A stretch of DNA of 17,947 bases from Gammaproteobacteria bacterium. Lineage in GTDB: Bacteria > Pseudomonadota > Gammaproteobacteria > Steroidobacterales > Rariloculaceae. Position 1 is the first letter of the stretch. The number at the start of each line of letters is the position of its first letter. The notes below the pieces were generated by a model, which was not told the origin of the DNA, searched no databases, and saw nothing but the letters and a program-made list of their open reading frames with translations. Below, in pieces: positions 1 to 5,648 of this stretch. The position numbers and the translations under genes were made by a program. The stretch spans positions 1 through 17,947 of the forward strand of contig JAFGNC010000428.1 of NCBI GenBank assembly GCA_016927175.1. The letters run 5' to 3'.

Positions 1-139
1 CTCACGTACTCCCGTGTACGCTGCGCTTTCGACCAGATTTTCGCCTTGCATCGCATCCACCACGGGGGCTGTGCAGAGCTTCCCTAGGGGTGGCGTCGAC
101 GCCGCGGCGCGCTGGGGCGGAACCCGCGCGGAAGGTCCG
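1..139. other. Left-edge non-coding stretch
   Basis: No gene is supported downstream of the FAH-family gene up to the window edge. It holds a perfect 12-bp palindrome GGCGTCGACGCC at 92-103 and a small inverted repeat CGTAC/GTACG at 5-20. Neither is followed by a T tract in the direction of the FAH gene, so a terminator is not supported. Confidence 0.4.
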
Positions 140-997
140 TCAGCTTGCGCCCTCGTCGACGACGGAATTGCGCAGCGTGCCGATCTGCGGCACCGAAACC
201 TCGACCACGTCCCCGGCCTTCAGGTACTTCGGCGGGTCGAAGCGCGCACCGGCGCCGGTCGGCGTGCCGGTCGCGATCAGGTCCCCCGGCTTCAGCGGCA
301 TGAAGGTGGACGTGTAGGCAATCAGGCGCTCGAACGAGAACAACAGGTTCGATGTCCAGTCGTCCTGTCTGACCTCGCCGTTCACGCGGGTCGTCAGGTG
401 CAGCCGGTCGTGGCGCTCGATCTCGTCCGTCGTGACCATCCACGGGCCCAGGCTGCCGGAGCGCTCGAAGTTCTTGCCGGGGGTGACGTTGAATTTCGCA
501 TGCCGCAGCCAGTCGCGTACGGAGCCCTCGTTCATCAGCGACAGCCCCGCGACGTGCCGCCACGCGTCGGCCTCCGGGATGCGGCGGCCGCCGCGGCCGA
601 TGACCAGCACGATCTCGCCCTCGTAGTCCAGCTGCTCCGACTCGGGCGGGCGCAGGATCGGCTCTCCGTGCGCCACGAGGCTCTCCGGAACGCGAAAAAA
701 CACGCTCGGGTACTTGGGCGGAGGCGTCGCGTCGCGATACTCCTCGTCGCGGTTACGGTAGTTGATGCCGATACAGATGATCTTGCCGGGGTCCGGCACC
801 GTCGGGAGGAGCTGCACGTCGTCGAGCCGGTAATCGGCGTCGCGCGATGCGAGGGCTTTCGCGTCGTCGAGCTGCCCGCGCTCGAGCAGCCCCTTCAGCG
901 TCGCCGTGCCGACGTGCGCGCCGACGTCGACGATGCCGTCCTCCCGGACCAGACCGCAGCGGGATTCGCCCCCGGCGGTGAAGCTCAGAAGGCGCAT
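140..997 (-). CDS. FAH-family hydrolase/decarboxylase (HpaG-like)
   Basis: Fumarylacetoacetate hydrolase (FAH) superfamily protein of 285 aa. In this context it probably decarboxylates and/or isomerises the dicarboxylic ring-fission product (HpaG-type step: 5-oxopent-3-ene-1,2,5-tricarboxylate to 2-hydroxyhepta-2,4-diene-1,7-dioate). The N-terminal part (residues 1-65) is variable. The catalytic domain starts at the IICIGINYRNRDEE block (about 73-86). The metal-binding DYEGE motif supplies Glu126 and Glu128. The third ligand position, usually Asp, reads Glu157 in MNEGSVRDW, followed by the TPGKNF and LGPW blocks (172-186). The ATG at 997 is chosen because MRLLSFTAGG is a typical FAH N-terminus and because it overlaps the upstream aldolase stop as TGATG, implying translational coupling. 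Longer in-frame starts upstream lie inside the aldolase gene. The fold is certain from motifs; the substrate is inferred from neighbours. It could act on another acylpyruvate-like substrate. Confidence 0.88.
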   Translation of the reverse strand: MRLLSFTAGGESRCGLVREDGIVDVGAHVGTATLKGLLERGQLDDAKALASRDADYRLDDVQLLPTVPDPGKIICIGINYRNRDEEYRDATPPPKYPSVFFRVPESLVAHGEPILRPPESEQLDYEGEIVLVIGRGGRRIPEADAWRHVAGLSLMNEGSVRDWLRHAKFNVTPGKNFERSGSLGPWMVTTDEIERHDRLHLTTRVNGEVRQDDWTSNLLFSFERLIAYTSTFMPLKPGDLIATGTPTGAGARFDPPKYLKAGDVVEVSVPQIGTLRNSVVDEGAS

Positions 998-1905
998 CAG
1001 CCCTCCGCCGCGAGCGGCAGGCCCGCGCGCTCGAGCACTTCGTCGAGCTTCGCCGCCAGCTCCTCCGTTGCCGGCGCCATCGGCAGCCGGTGCTCGTTCC
1101 TCGGAATGATTCCGCAGCGCATCATCATGTATTTCATCGGGATCGGGTTCGTGTCGTAAAAGACCGCCTTGTTGATCTCGAGCAGCGCGTCGTGCAGCGC
1201 CCGCGCGCGCGCCAGATCGCCGGCCTCTACCGCGTCGCTGAGCTCCGCGAGCGCCCGCGGCCTCAGGTTTCCGACCGCATTCATGAGCCCGCAGGCACCG
1301 ACGGCCATCATCGGGAAGCTGAGCTCCTCGAGACCCACGAAGATCCGGAACTCGGGCCCGAAGGCGTGCAGGCATTCCGACACGAAACCGAGGTCGTTGA
1401 CCGCATGCTTCATGCCGACGAAATGCGCGGATCCGCTGCGGATCGCCTTCAGGGTGTCGAGCGTGACGCTGACGGCAGTACGGCCGGGGATGTGGTAGAT
1501 CATCCACGGCGTCTCGATCTTCGCCGTCAGCTCGAGATAGTACCGGACGAGGCCCCGCTGCGGCGGACGGATGTAGTAAGGCGTCACGATCAGCAGCGCG
1601 TCGGCGCCGGCCTCGACCGCATGCTCGGTCAGCTCGGCGCTTTCGGCCAGCGACTGCGAGCCGGTCGCGGCGACGACGGTGATGCGGCCCGCGACGGTCT
1701 CGACGGCGACCGACACCAGACGGTTACGCTCTGCCACGGTCAGGGTCGAGGGTTCCGACGTCGTGCCGTTGACGAGGATGCCGTGAGAACCCTCGGCGAT
1801 CTGGAATTCGATCAGCCGGGCGTAGGCGTCGTAGTCGACTTCACCGTTCCTGAATGGCGTAATGAGCGGTGGGATCGATCCGCGCAGTCGTTGCAGTGTG
1901 CTCAT
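997..1905 (-). CDS. DapA-family pyruvate aldolase/lyase (probable HpaI substitute)
   Basis: Class I pyruvate-dependent aldolase of the dihydrodipicolinate synthase (DapA/NAL) family, 302 aa, a normal family length. Visible catalytic features are the GTTSEPSTL loop (Thr48-Thr49), the YHIPGRT motif with Tyr137 and Arg142, and the Schiff-base lysine Lys166 in VGMKHAVND. The first loop reads GTTSE rather than the GTTGE usual for true DapA, which fits a catabolic relative. Lying in an HpaE/HpaF/FAH cluster, it most likely cleaves 2,4-dihydroxyhept-2-ene-1,7-dioate to pyruvate and succinate semialdehyde, taking the place of the unrelated class II aldolase HpaI. A role in lysine synthesis is unlikely given the context. 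It is the first gene of the leftward pair. No Shine-Dalgarno is visible before the ATG at 1905, where the sequence is AT-rich and contains a palindrome, so translation may be leaderless or weak. Confidence 0.85.
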   Translation of the reverse strand: MSTLQRLRGSIPPLITPFRNGEVDYDAYARLIEFQIAEGSHGILVNGTTSEPSTLTVAERNRLVSVAVETVAGRITVVAATGSQSLAESAELTEHAVEAGADALLIVTPYYIRPPQRGLVRYYLELTAKIETPWMIYHIPGRTAVSVTLDTLKAIRSGSAHFVGMKHAVNDLGFVSECLHAFGPEFRIFVGLEELSFPMMAVGACGLMNAVGNLRPRALAELSDAVEAGDLARARALHDALLEINKAVFYDTNPIPMKYMMMRCGIIPRNEHRLPMAPATEELAAKLDEVLERAGLPLAAEG

Positions 1906-1910
1906 ATTAG

Positions 1911-1924
1911 ATTAGCATGTTAAT
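1911..1924. promoter_or_regulatory. Near-palindromic putative operator in divergent promoter
   Basis: ATTAGCATGTTAAT is an inverted repeat: the half sites ATTA/TAAT and the central CATG are exactly symmetric, and only the fifth and tenth bases break the symmetry. It sits in the 54-bp gap between the divergent aldolase and hpaF genes, in the most AT-rich stretch of a GC-rich window. Short ATTA...TAAT-like dyads are typical of MarR-family regulators, and hpa clusters are commonly controlled by the MarR-family repressor HpaR. That assignment is inference: no regulator gene is in the window. The site is only 6-19 nt upstream of the aldolase ATG, so a bound protein would block at least that start. 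Confidence 0.45.
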
Positions 1925-1959
1925 TTCGCCGTACGGAGTCAACACGTGGCCTCTCCGCC

Positions 1960-2433
1960 ATGCCTCACCTGATTATCGAATATTCGTCGAACCTTGAAAG
2001 CCGCATCGATCTCGACGGCCTCATGGACCGTCTGCACGCGGCGGCTCTGGAGACCGGCGTCTTTCCGATCGGCGGGCTCCGGGTCCGCGCGCACGCGGCC
2101 GAGCATTATCGGATCGCGGACAATCACCCGGACAACGGTTTTGTGCACGTCACGGCGCTGATCGGCCACGGCCGGCCGCTCGACGTGCGGCAGCAGGCCG
2201 GGCAGCACCTGTTCGACGTGCTGACGGAGCATCTGGAGGGGCTGTACCGGCAGGCTCCGCTGGCCGTTTCGTTCAACGTCCAGGAGTTTCACCCGGACCT
2301 GAACTTCAAGCGCAACAACCTGCACGAGTACGTCGTCGCGCGGCGCGAGGCGGGGCACGAAATCGACGATGCGGACGTCGCGACCGAGGTTGGCGGCAAG
2401 CGGACCGTGACGAAGAAGCCGCGCCAGGCGTGA
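1960..2433 (+). CDS. hpaF: 5-carboxymethyl-2-hydroxymuconate delta-isomerase
   Basis: CHMI/HpaF of the tautomerase superfamily. It converts 5-carboxymethyl-2-hydroxymuconate to 5-oxopent-3-ene-1,2,5-tricarboxylate in the homoprotocatechuate pathway. The protein begins Met-Pro-His-Leu-Ile-Ile-Glu-Tyr-Ser, so removal of Met leaves the N-terminal proline that acts as catalytic base. This fixes the ATG at 1960 as the start. The family core (GGLRVRAH, YRIADNHPDNGFVHV, IGHGR and a final LNFKRNNLHEY-like block) covers about residues 1-125. It is 157 aa, about 30 residues longer than the usual ~126 aa, with a polar tail ending KKPRQA. The only SD-like GGAG (1935-1938) is 21 nt from the ATG, so initiation is not well explained. 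First gene of the rightward arm, followed after 82 bp by hpaE. Confidence 0.87.
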   Translation: MPHLIIEYSSNLESRIDLDGLMDRLHAAALETGVFPIGGLRVRAHAAEHYRIADNHPDNGFVHVTALIGHGRPLDVRQQAGQHLFDVLTEHLEGLYRQAPLAVSFNVQEFHPDLNFKRNNLHEYVVARREAGHEIDDADVATEVGGKRTVTKKPRQA

Positions 2434-2467
2434 GCTGCAGTTCCGCGCGCCGCGCGCCGCGGCTCCG

Positions 2468-2485
2468 GGCCCGGAAGAGCGGGCC
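2468..2485. other. Short GC hairpin between hpaF and hpaE
   Basis: GGCCCG and CGGGCC form a 6-bp stem around a GAAGAG loop in the 82-bp gap between hpaF and hpaE. There is no following T tract, so it is not a convincing intrinsic terminator. It could affect mRNA stability or processing, or be chance in GC-rich DNA. Confidence 0.25.
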
Positions 2486-2515
2486 GCATCGGCAATTCCC
2501 GGAAGAGACGAAGAA

Positions 2516-4033
2516 ATGAGTGAACGGCTTCGAGAGAACGAGAGCAAGGCGGAGCGGTACCTGCAACGGTTTCGGGGCGCGACGCTGGAGCATTTCATAG
2601 ACGGCGAGCGCCGCCGGAGTCTGTCCCGACAGACTTTCGAGAACCGCACGCCGATCGACGGCAGCGTGCTGAACAGCGTCGCCGCCGGCGACGCGCGCGA
2701 CGTCGACGCGGCCGCGCAAGCCGCAGCGCGCGCGTTCGGCACGTGGAAGGACACGGACGGCGCCGAGCGCAAGCGGATCCTGCACCGCATCGCCGATGCG
2801 ATCGAGGCGCGGGGCGAGGAGATCGCGCTCGTCGAGTCGACCGATACGGGACAGCCGATTCGTTTCATGGCCGCGGCCGCGAAGCGCAGCGCTGCGAACT
2901 TCCGGTTCTTCGCCGACAAGGCGCCGGAAGCAGCCAACGGGCTGTCGCTGCCGGCCCGCGAGCACGTCAATTACACGCAGCGCCAGCCGATCGGCCCGGT
3001 CGGCGTGATCACGCCGTGGAATACGCCGTTCATGCTCGCGACGTGGAAGATCGCGCCGGCGCTCGCGGCCGGCTGCACGGTCGTGCACAAGCCGGCCGAG
3101 TGGAGCCCGCTGACGGCGGCGCTGCTCGCGGAGATCTGCGCGGAGGCGGGGCTGCCGACAGGCGTGCTGAATACCGTCCACGGTTTCGGCGAGACGGCCG
3201 GCAAGGCGCTGACGGAGCATGACGCGATCAAGGCGATTGCGTTCGTCGGCGAGTCCGCCACGGGGAGTCTGATCATGGCGCAGGGCGCGCCGACGCTGAA
3301 GCGCGTCCACTTCGAGCTCGGCGGCAAGAATGCCGTCGTCGTCTTCGACGATGCGGATCTCGACCGCGCCCTCGACGCCGTCGTGTTCATGATCTACAGC
3401 CTGAACGGCGAACGCTGCACGTCGTCGAGCCGGCTGCTCGTGCAGCGCTCGATTCACGACGAGCTCGTCGAGCGGGTAGTCGCGCGCGCGAAGCGCGTGC
3501 GCGTCGGCCATCCGCTCGACCCGGACACCGAGCTCGGCCCGCTAATCCACCCGAGCCACGTGGACAAGGTCGTCGGCTACTTCGAGGTCGCGAAGAGTGA
3601 AAACGTGCGCGTCCCGATCGGCGGCCGCCGCGCCGATCTCGGCGCGAACTACGTCGAGCCGACGGTCTTCGCCGGCGCATCGGCGGCGCTGCGGGTCGCG
3701 CAGGAGGAAATCTTCGGGCCCGTGCTGACGGTGATCCCGTTCGACGACGAGGCGCAGGCCATCGAGATCGCGAACGGTGTCAGGTACGGGCTCGCGGGGT
3801 ACGTGTGGACGGGGGACGCCGGGCGGGCGCACCGGATGGCGCGCGCGCTCGACGTCGGCATGGTATGGGTCAACTCGGAGAACAACCGGCATCTGCCGTC
3901 GCCTTTCGGCGGCATGAAGGCGAGCGGCATCGGGCGCGACGGGGGCGATTACAGCTTCGATTTCTACATGGAAACGAAGAACGTCTGCGTCGCATTGGGC
4001 ACTCACCGCGTCCCGTCACTAGGTCGCGGCTGA
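2516..4033 (+). CDS. hpaE: 5-carboxymethyl-2-hydroxymuconate semialdehyde dehydrogenase
   Basis: NAD(P)-dependent aldehyde dehydrogenase of 505 aa that oxidises the ring-fission semialdehyde to 5-carboxymethyl-2-hydroxymuconate. The order of motifs is complete: Rossmann entry PWNTPFMLATWK with Asn169, cofactor lysine in VVHKPAEWSP (Lys192), FVGESATG (243-250), general-base Glu267 in FELGGKN, nucleophile Cys301 in NGERCTSSSR, and EEIFGPVL near the C-terminus. The stretches NYTQRQPIG..., WNTPFMLATWKIAP and LNGERCTSSSR closely follow remembered E. coli HpaE, which separates it from generic betaine or succinate semialdehyde dehydrogenases. It carries about 20 extra N-terminal residues. The start at 2516 has a purine-rich GGAAGAG at 2501-2507. 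Adjacent HpaF and dioxygenase genes support the assignment; a related muconic semialdehyde remains possible as substrate. Confidence 0.87.
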   Translation: MSERLRENESKAERYLQRFRGATLEHFIDGERRRSLSRQTFENRTPIDGSVLNSVAAGDARDVDAAAQAAARAFGTWKDTDGAERKRILHRIADAIEARGEEIALVESTDTGQPIRFMAAAAKRSAANFRFFADKAPEAANGLSLPAREHVNYTQRQPIGPVGVITPWNTPFMLATWKIAPALAAGCTVVHKPAEWSPLTAALLAEICAEAGLPTGVLNTVHGFGETAGKALTEHDAIKAIAFVGESATGSLIMAQGAPTLKRVHFELGGKNAVVVFDDADLDRALDAVVFMIYSLNGERCTSSSRLLVQRSIHDELVERVVARAKRVRVGHPLDPDTELGPLIHPSHVDKVVGYFEVAKSENVRVPIGGRRADLGANYVEPTVFAGASAALRVAQEEIFGPVLTVIPFDDEAQAIEIANGVRYGLAGYVWTGDAGRAHRMARALDVGMVWVNSENNRHLPSPFGGMKASGIGRDGGDYSFDFYMETKNVCVALGTHRVPSLGRG

Positions 4034-4082
4034 CGCCTGGTTCCGCGGTCGCCTGTGTCTCTGATTTGAGGTTGGCGGTGGC

Positions 4083-4197
4083 GGAGCCGCGGGCGCAACA
4101 GGCTTTTTCGGGACCGCCGTGAATACGTCCCTGCAGGCTCGCTCGCGCGCGTCCGTGCGCGCGAGCGTCCCGAAAAGCCTGTTGCGCCCGCAGCCCC
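4083..4197. repeat. Long imperfect inverted repeat with nested hairpin
   Basis: In the 254-bp gap between hpaE and the ligA-like gene, 4089-4113 pairs with 4168-4191 over 24 base pairs, interrupted only by one unpaired T in the left arm (TTTTT against AAAA). Pairing extends outward to 4083 and 4197 with two mismatches. The core GGGCGCAACAGGCTTTT is mirrored as AAAAGCCTGTTGCGCCC. Inside, 4140-4150 and 4157-4167 form a second perfect 11-bp GC stem around the loop GTCCGT, directly abutting the right arm. No poly-T follows and I see no target-site duplication or ORF. It could be a REP/MITE-like palindromic element or an mRNA-segmenting structure; the sequence alone does not decide. Confidence 0.8.
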
Positions 4198-4287
4198 ACA
4201 CACGCGCGAGCCTCCGCTACGCGAGAAGGCAGTCAGGACCGGCAGACGCACAGTAGGATCGAAGGAAGAGAAACGAAGGCGCGACCA

Positions 4288-4599
4288 ATGAGTCTTTATT
4301 ACGTACAGAAGCTGTTGTACCAGCTGAATCGCGATCCGGCGATCCGCAAGCGCTTCGAAGAGAGCCGCGACGACCTGCTGGCCGAGTATCAGCTGACCGA
4401 CGAGGAGCGCGATGCGATCGTCGACGGCGATATCGGCCTGCTGTACGTCATGGGCGTCAACGGCCAGCTGCTGATGCACTACGCCGCGCTGATCGGCCAG
4501 GAGTGGGACCAGTACATCAACGCCATGAAAGAAGGCGTCGAAAAGCACGGCCCCGTACGCGAAGGCCTTTATACCCTGCTGGAGGACAGAAGCCGATGA
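4288..4599 (+). CDS. LigA-type small (alpha) subunit of extradiol dioxygenase
   Basis: Small helical protein of 103 aa of the LigA family, the alpha subunit of protocatechuate 4,5-dioxygenase-type enzymes. It caps the active site of the LigB beta subunit and carries no metal itself. Recognisable blocks are YYVQKLLYQLNRDP at the N-terminus, the LLAEYQLTDEERDAI helix (about 30-44), then GDIGLLYVMGVNGQLLMHYAAL (47-68). Start at 4288 with GAAGG at 4275-4279, an 8-nt spacing. Its TGA overlaps the ATG of the next gene as ATGA (4596-4599), so the two subunits are translationally coupled as expected for a heteromer. It lies downstream of a 254-bp gap with a strong inverted repeat, so it may form a transcript separate from hpaFE. 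Confidence 0.82.
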   Translation: MSLYYVQKLLYQLNRDPAIRKRFEESRDDLLAEYQLTDEERDAIVDGDIGLLYVMGVNGQLLMHYAALIGQEWDQYINAMKEGVEKHGPVREGLYTLLEDRSR

Positions 4600-5417
4600 G
4601 CCTCGTATTCGCCGGCGTCTGCAGTCACGCGCCCGGCATCACCGGCCGCGCCCACCGCGCGGATCCCGCCGTTCGCGACGCGTTCTACGCGAAGCTCGGC
4701 GAGATGCGCGAGCGGCTCGAGGCTGCGCGCCCGGATGCGCTGATCATCGTCGCGGCCGAGCACTTCGCGAACTTCTTCATGAACAACATGCCCGCCTACT
4801 GCATGGGCATGGCCGAGAGCTACGAAGGCCCGATCGAGGACGAGGAGTGGCTCGGGATCCGGCACACGACCGTGCCGGGCGACTCCGACCTGTCGCGCCG
4901 GATCATCGAGTCGATGATGGGCGACATCGACCTCGCCTACGCCGAGGAGTGGAAGTTCGACCACGGCATCATGGTGCCCCTCAACTTCCTGACCCCGCGT
5001 TATGACCTGCCGGTCATCCCGGTCAACGTGAACTGCCAGGGGCCGCCGCTGACGCCGCTGCCGCGCGCGTACGAGTTCGGCCGCGTGCTGCGCCGTGCCT
5101 GCGACGCGCAGGCCGAGCGCATCGCGCTCGTCGGCACCGGCGGCATCTCGCACTGGCCCGCGACGCCGAACTCCGGCGTCATCAACGAGGCGTGGGACCG
5201 CGATTTCCTGGAGCGCTTCGTCGCGAACGACCGCGAGCGGCTGATCGCCTATACGGACGCCGAAACCTTCCGCGACGCCGGGCAGGGCGGCTTCGAGATC
5301 CGCACGTTCATCACCGTCGCCGGCGCGACCGAAGGCTCGACCGGCGAGCTGATGTTCTACGCGCCGATCCCGATTTTCGCCGTCGGCTGCACCGTCGCGA
5401 CGATGAACCTCGCCTAG
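4596..5417 (+). CDS. LigB-type class III extradiol ring-cleavage dioxygenase, catalytic subunit
   Basis: Catalytic beta subunit (273 aa) of a non-haem Fe(II) extradiol dioxygenase, LigB superfamily. It opens a catechol-type ring next to its hydroxyls using O2. All expected residues are visible: metal ligands His11 (CSHAPG) and His56 (AEHFANFF), the probable third ligand Glu234 (GGFEIRTF), His123 in FDHG, and the catalytic His186 in GTGGISHWP. Preceded by its LigA partner with a 4-nt overlap. Given the HpaE/HpaF neighbours, the likely substrate is 3,4-dihydroxyphenylacetate (2,3-cleavage). The known HpaD enzymes are single-subunit proteins without a LigA partner, so this would be a different solution. 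Protocatechuate, gallate or another carboxylated catechol cannot be excluded. Confidence 0.85.
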   Translation: MSLVFAGVCSHAPGITGRAHRADPAVRDAFYAKLGEMRERLEAARPDALIIVAAEHFANFFMNNMPAYCMGMAESYEGPIEDEEWLGIRHTTVPGDSDLSRRIIESMMGDIDLAYAEEWKFDHGIMVPLNFLTPRYDLPVIPVNVNCQGPPLTPLPRAYEFGRVLRRACDAQAERIALVGTGGISHWPATPNSGVINEAWDRDFLERFVANDRERLIAYTDAETFRDAGQGGFEIRTFITVAGATEGSTGELMFYAPIPIFAVGCTVATMNLA

Positions 5418-5420
5418 CCC

Positions 5421-5437
5421 GCCGCGGGCGCCGCGGC
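5421..5437 (+). terminator. GC hairpin immediately after ligB-like gene
   Basis: GCCGCGG and CCGCGGC form a perfect 7-bp stem with a GCG loop starting 4 nt after the TAG of the dioxygenase gene. Position fits a transcript end, but no U tract follows, so termination would be non-canonical or the hairpin may only protect the 3' end. Confidence 0.35.
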
Positions 5438-5540
5438 AGGAGCGAGCGTTGTCGGATTTCCCACAGCCCGCCGGGGCCGGCGCGCGTTTCTCCGTGCTGA
5501 TCCGCCGGCACCAAAAAAACCGAGTCCCGCACCTGCCGCC

Positions 5541-5648
5541 GGCGCCTGTCAGACAAAGCGCGAAAACCCCGAGCTCGGCATCTGCCAAGGGCCCGGCACC
5601 TGCCGGAGACCCTGCGCCTGCCAGAGGTCCGGCACCTGTCAGAGACCG
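5541..5648. repeat. 18-bp tandem repeat array
   Basis: Four contiguous imperfect units of 18 bp begin at 5577, 5595, 5613 and 5631: GGCATCTGCCAAGGGCCC, GGCACCTGCCGGAGACCC, TGCGCCTGCCAGAGGTCC, GGCACCTGTCAGAGACCG. A fifth related unit, GGCGCCTGTCAGACAAAG, starts at 5541, exactly two periods earlier; the unit between them is degenerate. Most units contain a GGCANNTGCC-type dyad. The array lies between the convergent dioxygenase and amidohydrolase genes, and the last unit contains the amidohydrolase stop codon (5639-5641). It could be a minisatellite or a row of protein-binding sites. Confidence 0.8.

Noticed and set aside
14..1159. Plus-strand open frame opposite the FAH-family gene
   Set aside because: Arg/Ala-rich shadow with no motif; the minus strand encodes clear FAH and DapA family proteins.
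998..1507. Upstream extension of the FAH-family gene to a start inside the aldolase gene
   Set aside because: The extra residues are a shadow of the aldolase frame; the ATG at 997 coupled to the aldolase stop fits the family start.
5500..5545. A7 run (T7 on the minus strand) as terminator of the amidohydrolase
   Set aside because: No stable stem directly precedes the T tract on the minus strand; only a weak GCCGGC pairing across a loop of about 30 nt.
5541..5648. CRISPR array
   Set aside because: Units are contiguous 18-mers with no unique spacers and no cas genes nearby.
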